Origin: JBGSIC01 sp041751875
Lineage (GTDB): Bacteria > Bdellovibrionota > FAC87 > UBA2466 > JACKAF01
Length of the DNA: 64,000 nt
Direction of reading: 5' to 3'
Assembly: GCA_041751875.1 (NCBI GenBank)
Contig: JBGSIC010000033.1
Span: 1 to 64,000, forward strand
Shown: in pieces, positions 16,171 to 25,258 of the stretch
How the letters are laid out: each line of letters opens with the position of its first letter
How positions within the stretch are numbered: position 1 is the stretch's first letter
The notes under the pieces: generated by a model
Seen by the model: only the letters and a program-made list of their open reading frames with translations
Databases searched by the model: none
Told to the model about the DNA's origin: nothing
Position numbers and translations under genes: made by a program

Positions 16171-17505
16171 ATGACACGGCACTTCTTCATTTTGACCTTA
16201 ATACTTCTCGCGGGGGGAAGCTCTGCTTTCGCGAAGAAGGCTTCCATCCGTTGGAAGGGCGTAAAGGGCGCCGAACGCTATCAGATTCAGATTAAGCTCG
16301 ATCAGAAAATCATCGTGAGCGACGAACTTCCCAAAGGCGCCACAAAATGGGAAGGGGTACTCGAACCAGGCCTCTATTATTACCGGTTACGTGTGAAGGA
16401 TAAGCTAGAGCGGCCGGGCCTGTGGACGGAGTATCATCCCTTGGTCGCTCGTCCTGATGCGCCTGAAGGCCAGAAAGCGGTGCAAGATTTCTGGACTGAC
16501 GCGGCTGGCGGCATTGAACTCAAGTGGGATCCCATTCCGCATGTGAAAGAATATCTGGTTGTCGTCAAGCAGGGCGACAAAGAGATCTTAAAGCAAACGG
16601 CTAAGACGAACATTCTTTACATCCCAAGCATCCAACCAGGAAGCTATGAGTGGCAAGTGCAAGGCATTCTCAAAGCAGGTCAACGCGTTCCCGCTTCGAT
16701 TCTCGGGATGCAGGCTGAAGGGGTTTTTAGCAAACCCTATCCGCTTACCATTCATAAAGAGCCGCAACGAACAAAGTGGGATGTTTCAGGCGGCTTACTT
16801 TACTCTCCCTACTCTGTAGCCTTTATTCCGCAAGGTGGCAGCGTGCCCGGTGGCGCTCCGTCTACGGTAAAGGGTGGTGAAGGTGGGTTTGGCGGGTTTG
16901 GGGCGATTTCGCGAAACTTTAACGATAAATGGGCAGGAAGTATTCGCGCCGTAATTGATGGTGTGCGATTTGAAAGCTTTGACCGTCAACTTCCCGAGCT
17001 CAACGTTCTCGCCAAACATTATTTTACGCGCATGGAAAAGGAATCAGCCTGGGAGCTCTCCCTATCGGCGGGGCCGCAAATAATGAGCTACGTGATTAAA
17101 TCGGGAATACAAATTTCCCATTTAGCGCTCAATCCGGCAGGAACTCCCGCCACTTTTGGTGTGACTTTCGAGGCTGGGCTCCGAAGACGCTTCACGCCTT
17201 CACTCAGTTTGGGTGCTCGTCTGTCGAGTTACACTCCGTTTGGAATGCTTTATACTTCTCACCTACACGAAACGTTAGATTCGGGATCTCTGTTCGACCA
17301 GTATGGTATAGAAGTTGACTTAACTTACCGACTCTTCGCAAGCTGCGCGCTAACTATATCCGCCAGCCATCGGCAAAGAAACGTCAATATGACAGTGGAT
17401 TCAGAAACTGGTAGTTCACCGACATTTATTCCAGCGCGAGTTCCATTTACCTTTAGTCGCACTCAACTCAGTTTTGAGGGCCACCTGACTTTCTATTTTA
17501 ATTGA
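16171..17505 (+). CDS. FnIII-like plus outer-membrane beta-barrel-like protein
   Basis: 444 residues with signal peptide (MTRHFFILTLILLAGGSSAFA). Two FnIII-like modules (GLYYYRLRVKD, GSYEWQVQG) occupy about 22-195. From about 205 on, alternating amphipathic strands such as WDVSGGLLYSPYS, LSLGARLSSYTP and a C-terminal strand ending FEGHLTFYFN look like an outer-membrane barrel with a terminal aromatic residue. It probably forms an envelope-spanning unit with the preceding FecR/FnIII protein. The 3' end overlaps the convergent bcp gene by 13 bp. Confidence 0.65.
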   Translation: MTRHFFILTLILLAGGSSAFAKKASIRWKGVKGAERYQIQIKLDQKIIVSDELPKGATKWEGVLEPGLYYYRLRVKDKLERPGLWTEYHPLVARPDAPEGQKAVQDFWTDAAGGIELKWDPIPHVKEYLVVVKQGDKEILKQTAKTNILYIPSIQPGSYEWQVQGILKAGQRVPASILGMQAEGVFSKPYPLTIHKEPQRTKWDVSGGLLYSPYSVAFIPQGGSVPGGAPSTVKGGEGGFGGFGAISRNFNDKWAGSIRAVIDGVRFESFDRQLPELNVLAKHYFTRMEKESAWELSLSAGPQIMSYVIKSGIQISHLALNPAGTPATFGVTFEAGLRRRFTPSLSLGARLSSYTPFGMLYTSHLHETLDSGSLFDQYGIEVDLTYRLFASCALTISASHRQRNVNMTVDSETGSSPTFIPARVPFTFSRTQLSFEGHLTFYFN

Positions 17506-17957
17506 CCCACGACCTCCAAAACCGCTTCCCCGTGCTCCTTAACTTTCACCTTATTGAAAATCTTTTCGACTTTTCCCGTAGGCCCAATCACAACGGTAGT
17601 GCGTTCAATTCCCATGTATTTACGCCCGTAAAGCGACTTCTCTTTCCATACGCCGTACTTTTCGCACACTTCGCCTTTTTCATCACACAGTAGTGAGAAG
17701 GGAAGTTTGTACTCGGCTTTGAACTTGGCGTGTTTCTCGACGGGGTCTTTGCTGATGCCCAAGATGACAGCCCCCTTCTTCTTAAACTTGGGGTGCAGGT
17801 CACGAAAGTCACAGGCCTCTTGCGTGCAGCCTGAAGTAAAATCTTTGGGATAGAAATAGAGAACCACAGTTTTACCCGAGAAATCTTTCAAAGAAACTTT
17901 CTTACCCTTTTCGTCCAGCAAACTAAACGCGGGGGCTTTTTTTCCTTCTTCAAGCAT
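17493..17957 (-). CDS. bcp: Peroxiredoxin, BCP/PrxQ type
   Basis: 154 residues, usual family length. The peroxidatic Cys is C44 in FYPKDFTSGCTQEAC and the resolving Cys is C49, five residues on, as in alpha-type PrxQ. It reduces hydroperoxides with thioredoxin as electron donor in the cytoplasm. It is the last gene of a minus-strand run panB-panC-DUF502-smpB-bcp, 8 bp after smpB. Confidence 0.95.
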   Translation of the reverse strand: MLEEGKKAPAFSLLDEKGKKVSLKDFSGKTVVLYFYPKDFTSGCTQEACDFRDLHPKFKKKGAVILGISKDPVEKHAKFKAEYKLPFSLLCDEKGEVCEKYGVWKEKSLYGRKYMGIERTTVVIGPTGKVEKIFNKVKVKEHGEAVLEVVGQLK

Positions 17958-17965
17958 ATCGTCTC

Positions 17966-18427
17966 CTATCTCCTTTTCATCACTTGCGCCATTTCGCGCT
18001 TCACGTCGCGCTCTTTCTTAGAGGCGCGTTTATCAAACGCTTTCTTGCCTTTACCAACTCCGATTTCCACTTTCGCTCTGCCCTTCTTAAAGTACATTTT
18101 AAGGGGAATCAGTGCGTTTCCCTTGATCTCCGCGCGGGTCCAGATTTTATCTAGCTCCGAGCGGTTGAGTAAGAGTTTTCGCGTGCGAGTGGGTTCGTGA
18201 TTTTGTCTATTGCCCAGCACGTAGGGGCTAATGTGACAATTGAGCAAGAAAAGCTCGCTGTTTCGAAAAAAAGCGTAGCTATCATTCAGATTGGCTTTGC
18301 CGTCCCGAAGCGATTTCACTTCCGTACCGGTAAGCACGATCCCCGCCTCGAACTTTTCTTCAATGAAATAGTTGTGGAAGGCTTTGCGGTTGTCGCAAAT
18401 GATTTTTATCCCGCCTTCTGACTTCAT
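17966..18427 (-). CDS. smpB: SsrA-binding protein SmpB
   Basis: 153 residues. Motifs: NRKAFHNYFIEEKFEAGIVL, GTEVKSLRDGKANLNDSYAF, the NCHISPY strand, and a basic C-terminal tail starting KKAFDKRASKKERD that enters the ribosome during trans-translation. It binds tmRNA and rescues stalled ribosomes. No tmRNA gene is seen in this window. The start overlaps the DUF502 stop by four bases. Confidence 0.97.
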   Translation of the reverse strand: MKSEGGIKIICDNRKAFHNYFIEEKFEAGIVLTGTEVKSLRDGKANLNDSYAFFRNSELFLLNCHISPYVLGNRQNHEPTRTRKLLLNRSELDKIWTRAEIKGNALIPLKMYFKKGRAKVEIGVGKGKKAFDKRASKKERDVKREMAQVMKRR

Positions 18428-19035
18428 TTCTTAAGCTTCTTAGGATCGGTAGTGACCACACCCATGGAGATGACAATTTTAAAGGCCTCTTGCACTGACA
18501 TCTCAAGCGGCGACACTTTATCCGCGGGAACGAGAATATAGAAACCTGACGTGGGATTGGGGGTACAGGGCACAAACACATTGACCAACTTTTTCTTGGT
18601 GTGCTCCAGCAGCTTGCTGTCCGGTACGCCCGTTCTAAACCCAATTGAGTAAATCCCCTCTCGCGGGAACTCTACCAATACAGCTTCGTTAAACTTGTCC
18701 TGGCCACTCCCAAAAACTGTTTCTAGAAACTGCTGAATGCTTCCGTACACACCACCGAAAATCGGAAACTTTCTCAAAACGATATCGACTTGCTCGATGA
18801 GCCACTTTCCGATGAAGTTATTCGCCAACACCCCCATCACGAAAACAACAACCAGCGCGATAATTAAACCCAAGCCAATAAAGTCGAAAGGCAAGAGCTC
18901 AGTGGGGATGTACTTACGAGCCGTGCGGTCGACGATGTCTACAAACCAGCTTGCGATATCGATCGTGGCCAGAACGGGTACAAGAACCAAAAATCCAGTT
19001 ATAAAGTGACTGCGGACGGATTTCACTGCGGGCAT
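18424..19035 (-). CDS. DUF502 family inner-membrane protein
   Basis: 203 residues with two membrane helices (about 10-32 and 52-75) and the family signatures HFITGFLVLVPVLATIDI, PIFGGVYGSIQQFLETVF, VLVEFPREGIYSIGF and FVPCTPNPTSGFYILVP. Function is unknown; homologues are common in proteobacteria and some plants (LCV-like). It is coupled to smpB downstream and overlaps the panC stop by 13 bases. Confidence 0.9.
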   Translation of the reverse strand: MPAVKSVRSHFITGFLVLVPVLATIDIASWFVDIVDRTARKYIPTELLPFDFIGLGLIIALVVVFVMGVLANNFIGKWLIEQVDIVLRKFPIFGGVYGSIQQFLETVFGSGQDKFNEAVLVEFPREGIYSIGFRTGVPDSKLLEHTKKKLVNVFVPCTPNPTSGFYILVPADKVSPLEMSVQEAFKIVISMGVVTTDPKKLKK

Positions 19036-19889
19036 CCCTTCAAAGAAGCATTATCAATCAGACGTGTTGACCCAATTTGAACTGCCAAGAATAGATGAGG
19101 GTCGGTCACCGAGGCAAGGCCAACGGAGTCGTCAAGCGGTTCCAGGTTGCGCTCGGACGCGACCTCAACGTAATCAACGGAGGGCTCCTGGCCCAGGATT
19201 TCCCGGGCAAGTTGCTTGATCTCTCCCACCGAGGCGGCGCCCTTTTCTTTTACCAACGCATCGGCGCGTCGCAACACATCGGGAATGCGGGCTGCCATGT
19301 TTCGTTCTTGTTCACTCAAATAGCGATTCCGCGAACTCATCGCAAGCCCATCGGCTTCCCGAACCGTTTCATGGGGCAAGATGCGAATAGGCAGGTTCAG
19401 ATCGGCAACCATACGGGTAACCACCTGAAGCTGCTGATAGTCCTTTTGACCAAACACCGCGACATCGGCGAGCGTGATGTTGAAAAGCTTCAAACACACC
19501 GTTGCGACTCCCGTAAAATGCCCCGGACGGGACTTTCCGCACAGAGCCTCGGCAAGGCCGCCCACTTCGACTTGCGTGTTAAAGCCAAAAGGATAGAGAT
19601 CTTCTCTTTTCGGCGTAAAAACTAAGTCTACGTTTTCTTCACGCAAGAGCCTTAAGTCATTATCGAGAGTTCTGGGGTAACGTTCAAAATCTTCCCCGGC
19701 CCCAAACTGCAGGGGATTAACAAAAATGCTCACCACACTTTTTTTGGCCTGCCCTTTCGCCGCTTTCACCAACTGTAAATGACCGGCGTGCAAACAACCC
19801 ATCGTAGGAACGAGCGAGATAGTATTTCCCTGCGATTTCCAACGGGCGATGGTTTCTTGAACGATTTGAGGTGAGTCTAAAACTAACAT
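19023..19889 (-). CDS. panC: Pantothenate synthetase
   Basis: 288 residues. The nucleotidyl-transferase HIGH-like motif is TMGCLHAGHLQLV and the KMSKS-like motif is MSSRNRYLS; GQKDYQQLQV and FGAGEDFERYPRT bind substrate. It condenses pantoate and beta-alanine with ATP in the cytoplasm. It starts directly after the panB stop, so the two last steps of pantothenate synthesis are made together. The second position of the motif, Cys instead of Ala, is a mild variant. Confidence 0.96.
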   Translation of the reverse strand: MLVLDSPQIVQETIARWKSQGNTISLVPTMGCLHAGHLQLVKAAKGQAKKSVVSIFVNPLQFGAGEDFERYPRTLDNDLRLLREENVDLVFTPKREDLYPFGFNTQVEVGGLAEALCGKSRPGHFTGVATVCLKLFNITLADVAVFGQKDYQQLQVVTRMVADLNLPIRILPHETVREADGLAMSSRNRYLSEQERNMAARIPDVLRRADALVKEKGAASVGEIKQLAREILGQEPSVDYVEVASERNLEPLDDSVGLASVTDPHLFLAVQIGSTRLIDNASLKGCPQ

Positions 19890-20717
19890 TTATTGAAAGC
19901 TGTGCTCAGAGCTAGGAAACTTTCCTTCTTTTACTTCTTTGCCGTAATTTGAAACCGCTTCGCGCACCAAGCCGCTCATATCGACAAAGGCTTTCACAAA
20001 TCGAGGCTTAAACTCCGGGTTCATTCCCAAGAGATCTTGGCTGACTAAAACCTGACCATCGCAATCGGGGCCAGCGCCAATTCCAATCGTGGGGCAAGAA
20101 ACACGCTCGGTAATTTCTTTGGCCAGGCCCGAGGGAATTCCTTCCAGCACAATGCCGAACACGCCCGCATCATCCAACGCTAAAGCATCCTGCAAGATGG
20201 CTTCTTTGGCCGAATCCGTTCGTCCTTGAATTTTGTAGCCACCAAAACCCCGTACGCTTTGGGGGGTAAGCCCCACGTGACCGAGCACGGGAATGCCAAA
20301 GGCCACTAGCTTTTCCACCATCGGGAGAATCGTAACGCCGCCTTCTAGCTTCACTGAATCAGCGCGGCCTTCCGCGATGAGCTTGCCGGCATTTTTGAGG
20401 GCCTCTTCCACACTCGGTTGAAAACTCATAAAAGGCATATCGGCCACGACATGAGCTTGCTGGGCTCCCTGAGCGACCGCGCGGCTATGGTAAACCATAT
20501 CTTCGATTTTGACGGTCAGGGTATCGGGGTTACCTTGAATCACCATCCCCAAGGAGTCCCCCACGAGAATGATATCGACGAGGTCGTCCACCAGGCGGGC
20601 GAAGGTATAATCATAGGCCGTCGTGGCCACGATTTTGGGCGAGCCATTCGCTGCTTTTCGCTTACGAAGCATTTCCGCCGTAATTTTTTTCGGGGACTGA
20701 GACACGCTTGAACTCAT
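19890..20717 (-). CDS. panB: Ketopantoate hydroxymethyltransferase
   Basis: 275 residues. Conserved segments VATTAYDYTFARLVD, ILVGDSLGMVIQGN (metal Asp), VKLEGG, PVLGHVGLTPQSV and GIGAGPDCDGQVLVSQDLLG are all present. It transfers a hydroxymethyl group from methylene-THF to ketoisovalerate, the first committed step to pantothenate. It leads the panB-panC-DUF502-smpB-bcp transcription unit. Confidence 0.96.
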   Translation of the reverse strand: MSSSVSQSPKKITAEMLRKRKAANGSPKIVATTAYDYTFARLVDDLVDIILVGDSLGMVIQGNPDTLTVKIEDMVYHSRAVAQGAQQAHVVADMPFMSFQPSVEEALKNAGKLIAEGRADSVKLEGGVTILPMVEKLVAFGIPVLGHVGLTPQSVRGFGGYKIQGRTDSAKEAILQDALALDDAGVFGIVLEGIPSGLAKEITERVSCPTIGIGAGPDCDGQVLVSQDLLGMNPEFKPRFVKAFVDMSGLVREAVSNYGKEVKEGKFPSSEHSFQ

Positions 20718-20774
20718 GTGGCTCCTATATGGCTGACCACCCTATCCTAGCTTCAGAAAAGCGTCCAGCGAGCA

Positions 20775-22109
20775 CTAAAGCGGGGCGGAAAGGGATAAAC
20801 CCAAGTAGTACCCTCGGCCGCCCAGCGTGTAGCCGGGCGCTCCCACTGCTTGCCCGTCCTCTTTAGTAACGGTTCGGGAATGGAGAAACCGCATTTGCCC
20901 GTGCAAGCCTATTTCCACTGGGGCCTGAGCACGCAGCCACGAATAGGTAAGGCCCGCCCCCACAACGTGCGTTGCCGAGTCCACTAGGTTTGCGACTCCC
21001 CGCAATTGGGTATCCGGAACAGGGCTCGGTTCAAAGCGATAGCCCCACAAAACACGCCACGGTCCGCCCCACAGTTGCGTCGAAAGCGACACGCGGGGAC
21101 TAAAGGTATTGTGAAATGCCATCTCGGGGACATCGGTGCCAACTTCCCGTCCTCCGCGCAACACTGATCGCACGTTCAAAAAAGGAGGCTCATAGGTTTT
21201 CCAAAGAGCATAAACCGCGCCCACGGAAATGGTTCCACCGTCCCACTTGTACTGCCAGTCGGCTTCCAAACGATGGGGCTCCCCATAGAGAGTCGCTTGC
21301 ATCAAAAAAGGAAGGTCCAGACTCTCTATCCCATCGCCCAGTTCGACTCGCCCCGAAAGCCGTTGGGTAAAGGTGGGATTAATCCCCTGACGAAACACAA
21401 AGCCCATGGAGTGTTGTTTTTGTTGGACGAATACCCCCACGACCGCGTGACTATTAAGCGACACGTCCATCTGTAAACGACCCGCCGGATTGTCGGCGAG
21501 AAGGAGTGCCTCCCCATTTCCAACAGCGTTTAAGTAAAATGAAAAACCCGCACCCAAATAGAGTTGTTCCGGAATAATTTCTACGCCACCTGACACCACG
21601 GCTCGCAGTTGCTTGTCTTGCGGCCCGTAACGTAAGGGCTGAAAGGCGTCAGGCGTATCGGCTGAAAGTTGACGAACGCGCGTAAAGGGACCAGATAAAC
21701 AAAAGCCCAGCCCCGCTTGGCGTTTACTTAAAGGAGAAAGAGAAAACGGATAGGACCAAGAAACCGACCATTCTTCTAGCGTCGCATCGGGTAGTTGGTA
21801 CTTCTCAAAGCGATCACTTTGGCGGCCCGCTGTACGGTAGCGTCCGCCTTGCACACGAATCGATTCAAAACGATCGAAAGACGTTTTCCCCACCGCACTG
21901 GAAACGGCCATTTGCTGAGCGTAGAGGCGGGCCAGTAGAGCCGGATTATAAAACGCTGCCCAGGGATTAGAAGCTTCTGCCGTAAGCGACCCCACACGTG
22001 CGGTTCCTGTTCCGCCCATGCCGTACTGACTGGCGGAATCCGCTTTCACACGCAGTGAAACAATCAAACTTAAAAGCAGGACATAAAGGGTGGGAAGGCC
22101 GGACCGCAT
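20775..22109 (-). CDS. Outer-membrane beta-barrel protein, FadL/TodX (OMPP1)-like
   Basis: 444 residues with signal peptide (cleavage near VKADS). The mature N-terminus SQYGMGGTGTARVGSLTAEA...NPWAAFYNPALLA is the NPA-containing hatch signature of FadL-like porins, and the rest is alternating amphipathic strands ending in YYLGLSLSAPL. Such proteins pass hydrophobic compounds across the outer membrane. It follows rsmA by 19 bp and may be read through from it. Confidence 0.8.
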   Translation of the reverse strand: MRSGLPTLYVLLLSLIVSLRVKADSASQYGMGGTGTARVGSLTAEASNPWAAFYNPALLARLYAQQMAVSSAVGKTSFDRFESIRVQGGRYRTAGRQSDRFEKYQLPDATLEEWSVSWSYPFSLSPLSKRQAGLGFCLSGPFTRVRQLSADTPDAFQPLRYGPQDKQLRAVVSGGVEIIPEQLYLGAGFSFYLNAVGNGEALLLADNPAGRLQMDVSLNSHAVVGVFVQQKQHSMGFVFRQGINPTFTQRLSGRVELGDGIESLDLPFLMQATLYGEPHRLEADWQYKWDGGTISVGAVYALWKTYEPPFLNVRSVLRGGREVGTDVPEMAFHNTFSPRVSLSTQLWGGPWRVLWGYRFEPSPVPDTQLRGVANLVDSATHVVGAGLTYSWLRAQAPVEIGLHGQMRFLHSRTVTKEDGQAVGAPGYTLGGRGYYLGLSLSAPL

Positions 22110-22128
22110 CGCCCTCTTCTACCACTAC

Positions 22129-22944
22129 CTAGTTTTTTTCGGGAACTTTTTTGCCGGTCAAAAAGCGAACAATATCGTGATATTGCTCCACCGCTAGAGC
22201 TTCGGCCCGGACTTTGGGATCCAGTGCCAGACTCGAAAAAGCTGCTTCCACCGTTTCGGCGGGAAAAACGTCTTTCAGATTCTTCACGGCAAATTTTCGC
22301 CGGTGCGCAAACGCGGCTTTTACCACCTGGGACAGAATGGCGGGATCACAGCCGACGTCCTTCGGAAAGCAACGAATCGCTTCTGATTGGATCTCGGGCG
22401 GAGGGTAAAAGGCGCCTGGAGGAAGCACGCCCAGGCTTTCCATTTTGAAGTGGCTTTGCAACAAAATGGTCAACGCGCCGTAAGCCTTCGTATTCGAGCG
22501 CGCTAAAATCCGTTGAGTCAGCTCACGCTGAAACGTTAACACCCAACAAGAAAAGTGTTCTTTGAATTCCAAAAGGCGAAATAGAATTGGAGTGGAAATA
22601 TTGTAGGGAAGGTTCGATAAAACCGCCACTTTCCCCTCACTGGGAAAATAAGGTCTGAGATCTTGTTCCAAGAAATCTCCCTCGACGACAGAAGTCGAGA
22701 ATGTATTTCTTAGATACTCGGCAAGTTGGGCATCTACCTCAAACAGTGTCACCGCTTTTTTCTGAGCCAGAAGCTTCTCTGAAAGGGCGCCCAAACCAGG
22801 ACCAATTTCCCAAATCGCACTGGAAGGAACCTCTAACACCGCAGCCGATAGCTTCTCCACCCAATGAGGTGAGGTAAGGAAATTTTGTCCAAAGCGCTTT
22901 TTCGGATGCGTTCCTATTTCGGAAAGAAGTTGGCGGGGATGCAT
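22129..22944 (-). CDS. rsmA: 16S rRNA dimethyladenosine transferase RsmA (KsgA)
   Basis: 271 residues. Motifs: KKRFGQNFLTS, the SAM loop WEIGPGLGALSE, the adenosine-binding NLPYNIS, and the C-terminal helical domain with HRRKFAVKNL. It methylates A1518 and A1519 of 16S rRNA. It begins 3 bp after the tsaD stop. Confidence 0.97.
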   Translation of the reverse strand: MHPRQLLSEIGTHPKKRFGQNFLTSPHWVEKLSAAVLEVPSSAIWEIGPGLGALSEKLLAQKKAVTLFEVDAQLAEYLRNTFSTSVVEGDFLEQDLRPYFPSEGKVAVLSNLPYNISTPILFRLLEFKEHFSCWVLTFQRELTQRILARSNTKAYGALTILLQSHFKMESLGVLPPGAFYPPPEIQSEAIRCFPKDVGCDPAILSQVVKAAFAHRRKFAVKNLKDVFPAETVEAAFSSLALDPKVRAEALAVEQYHDIVRFLTGKKVPEKN

Positions 22945-22947
22945 GGC

Positions 22948-23952
22948 TTAACAGAACTCGAGTGACGGCTCGACGGACGCCGAGCCGCAAGCGGGTTCTA
23001 AACGATCGGCCCGTGCGTAAAGAGTAGCAAGTACGGCAACCATCGCCGCGTTGTCAGTGCAGTGACGAGGTCGGGGAAAATAAGCCGTCGGTATTTTTGC
23101 GCGCAATCGCGAATTGCATGCCACACCGCCCGTAATGACGACCTGTGAGACGCCCAATTCCGTAGTCGCCTTTTCCAGTTGCGAAGCCAAAGCATCCACA
23201 ATCGCCTCTTGGGCGCTGGCAGCGATAGTCACCCGAGTCGCTTCATCTAAGGGACTGCGTTTAAGAATATACTCATTCACGGCTGTTTTCAGGCCGGAGA
23301 AGGAAAATTCGTATCCACTGACTTGCGCACGAGGAAACGCAATCGCGCTTCTGTCGGCCTCACTGGCTTTTTCTTTGACCCAGCGATCAAGCTGAGGGCC
23401 CGCAGGATAGGACAACTTCAAAAGCTTACCGATTTTATCAAAGGCTTCACCGGCGGCATCATCGCGCGTTCCCCCGAGCCAGCGATATTTCAAAAAGTCT
23501 TCAACCAAAAACATTTCTGTGTGTCCGCCGCTCACGACCAACGCTACCCAGGGAAAAGCGGGAACCGTTTCTCCTTCTAGCGTCGCCAAGAGCGGAGAGA
23601 ACAGATGCGCTTCAATGTGATTCAAAGTGGAAAAAGGCTTGTTCATCGCAAAGGCGAGAGCTTTTATATACGAAACTCCTACCAATAGAGCGCCGACAAG
23701 TCCGGGGCGATTGGTGACGGCAAACCAATCGATCTCTGCGAGGCTAAGTCCGCTTTTTTTTATCGCTTGATCAATCGCAAGAGGAAGACCCACGAGATGC
23801 TCACGACTGGCGATCTCAGGTACCACTCCGCCGTATGCGGCCATCGCGTCGATATGGGAGTGCACCACATCGGCCAAAAGCCGATTGGTTTCCGTGTCCA
23901 CAATCGCTACACACGATTCGTCACAACTGGTATCTACGGCTAAAATTTTCAT
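22948..23952 (-). CDS. tsaD: tRNA threonylcarbamoyladenosine transferase TsaD
   Basis: 334 residues. The N-terminal ATPase motif is VDTSCDESCVAIVD, the metal-binding histidines are in LNHIEAHLFSP, and VVSGGHTEM, GGTRDDAAGEAFDKIGKLL and VVITGGVACNSRLR complete the ASKHA/Kae1 signatures. It performs the final step of t6A37 formation on ANN-decoding tRNAs with TsaB/E partners outside the window. The start overlaps the small upstream gene by four bases. Confidence 0.97.
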   Translation of the reverse strand: MKILAVDTSCDESCVAIVDTETNRLLADVVHSHIDAMAAYGGVVPEIASREHLVGLPLAIDQAIKKSGLSLAEIDWFAVTNRPGLVGALLVGVSYIKALAFAMNKPFSTLNHIEAHLFSPLLATLEGETVPAFPWVALVVSGGHTEMFLVEDFLKYRWLGGTRDDAAGEAFDKIGKLLKLSYPAGPQLDRWVKEKASEADRSAIAFPRAQVSGYEFSFSGLKTAVNEYILKRSPLDEATRVTIAASAQEAIVDALASQLEKATTELGVSQVVITGGVACNSRLRAKIPTAYFPRPRHCTDNAAMVAVLATLYARADRLEPACGSASVEPSLEFC

Positions 23953-24218
23953 TCGCGATCCCGCTTGGGATGTTTGAAGCGATCAGCCCGCTTTTTCTGT
24001 CGGTTGGAGGTTGCATTGTAAGTGGAACGCACTCTGCCGCGGCTCATCCGAGTGTGCTTGGAGACTTTACTACTACGCCCCTTCATCCCAGAACCGCCCG
24101 GCGGTTCACCAAACAAGAAGTCCGCACAACCTTCGTCGCTATTCTGGCCCGCGCGTAACTCACCCAGCCAGATAAAAAAAAGTGGGGAAATGAGGAGACC
24201 GATAAGAATGCCGCGCAT
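23949..24218 (-). CDS. Small secreted basic protein, unknown
   Basis: 89 residues from the ATG at 24218 (MRGILIGLLISPLFFIWLG), preferred because the longer frame to 24272 would bury the hydrophobic start. A single N-terminal membrane or signal segment is followed by a Gly/Ser stretch (FGEPPGGSGMKGRSSK) and a very basic tail (RQKKRADRFKHPKRDRE). No family is recognised. It is coupled to tsaD by an ATGA overlap; the basic tail could bind nucleic acid or acidic lipids, but that is a guess. Confidence 0.55.
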   Translation of the reverse strand: MRGILIGLLISPLFFIWLGELRAGQNSDEGCADFLFGEPPGGSGMKGRSSKVSKHTRMSRGRVRSTYNATSNRQKKRADRFKHPKRDRE

Positions 24219-24444
24219 GACAGGCGGTTTACCGCGTTCCCTTAAAAGGCACAAGGCTGAGTATGAAATCACTTCGCCAGGCGTATTGGAAGCTCTAGTC
24301 CGTCAATGGCGTAAATTATTGATATCTTGAGCTTTCTAAATATCGGGGCTGCTCCATGATTTTTCCGGGGGTGTGATGTCCCGAAATCTCGCACGCCCCC
24401 TCAACAAGCTTCCAAGAGTGGTCTCATTACGATATTAAAACGCT

Positions 24445-25005
24445 ATGAGCTCTGATTCTCAACCGGAATGGAACACCCTATTTGAAGTGATATCTCTGCT
24501 AGAGACTTACGGAATCAACTATATGCTTACGGGTTCACTCGCCAAGACATTCTACGCCACTCCAAGAATGACTCGTGATATCGATATCGTCGTCGAACTA
24601 GATTCGATCAATCCAGACCTAGTAGTCCAAGCATTTAAAAACACATTCTACATTGAGCGAGTCGCCGTGGACGAAGCGATCTCAAACAGTTCGATGTTCA
24701 ATATTTTGCATAATCGCTTTCACGTTAAAGTCGACTTGATTGTGCGAAAAAGAGATTCTTTTCGAATGGCTGAGTTCAAGCGAAGAAGATCGTTCACAAT
24801 TCAGGGAAGAACTGTGTGGGTTACCTCCCCCGAGGACCTCATTCTTTCCAAGTTGTATTGGGCCAAAGACAGTCATTCCGAAATGCAGATAAGCGATATT
24901 CGGGATCTGTTTCGATCGGTAAAGAATTTGGATCACGTTTACATTAAAAAGTGGGTGGAACATTTGAGCCTGCAGACCATATTTTTGGAGGTGCAAGATG
25001 CTTGA
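24445..25005 (+). CDS. Nucleotidyltransferase-fold protein
   Basis: 186 residues. The polymerase-beta-like motif is TGSLAKTFYATPRMTRDIDI (GS...DxD, about 31-50), and VDLIV about 45 residues later supplies the third acidic residue. WVTSPEDLILSKLYWAKD is typical of DUF6036/AbiEii-like nucleotidyltransferases that pair with a small partner. It overlaps the next small gene by eight bases. The pair is more AT-rich than its neighbours and lies beside a tRNA remnant, which suggests transfer. A toxin-antitoxin or defence role is possible but unproven. Confidence 0.75.
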   Translation: MSSDSQPEWNTLFEVISLLETYGINYMLTGSLAKTFYATPRMTRDIDIVVELDSINPDLVVQAFKNTFYIERVAVDEAISNSSMFNILHNRFHVKVDLIVRKRDSFRMAEFKRRRSFTIQGRTVWVTSPEDLILSKLYWAKDSHSEMQISDIRDLFRSVKNLDHVYIKKWVEHLSLQTIFLEVQDA

Positions 25006-25249
25006 TACTCCAGAAGAATTTTCTAAGAAATGGGAAGCAGAATTGGAAGAATTGACGCCGGAAGAACGCCTACGGATGGCCTGTTCAATGTTTGAGTTTG
25101 CGAGAGATCTGGTAGTAAGCTCTCTCCAAAACCAGAACCCTGATATTTCTAGTTCAGAACTTTCGCGACAAGTTCTGTTACGGTTTTACTCTCAGGACTT
25201 AGATCCTCTCATCATCAATGCTTTCCTGAATCGCGAAGAACACACATAA
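24998..25249 (+). CDS. Small partner of the nucleotidyltransferase
   Basis: 83 residues, acidic and mostly helical (FSKKWEAELEELTPEERLRM, FARDLVVSSL, SSELSRQVLLRFYSQDL). No family is recognised by name, but small helical acidic proteins encoded directly after GS-x-DxD nucleotidyltransferases are common partners or antitoxin-like proteins. It overlaps the upstream gene by eight bases, so the two are translationally coupled. Confidence 0.65.
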   Translation: MLDTPEEFSKKWEAELEELTPEERLRMACSMFEFARDLVVSSLQNQNPDISSSELSRQVLLRFYSQDLDPLIINAFLNREEHT

Positions 25250-25258
25250 CTAAATTTA

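Noticed and set aside
24367..24400. GC-rich hairpin GGGGGTGTG/CGCACGCCCCC before the nucleotidyltransferase pair
   Set aside because: No T-run and no clear gene to terminate; it may be a terminator of an unseen transcript but nothing supports it further.
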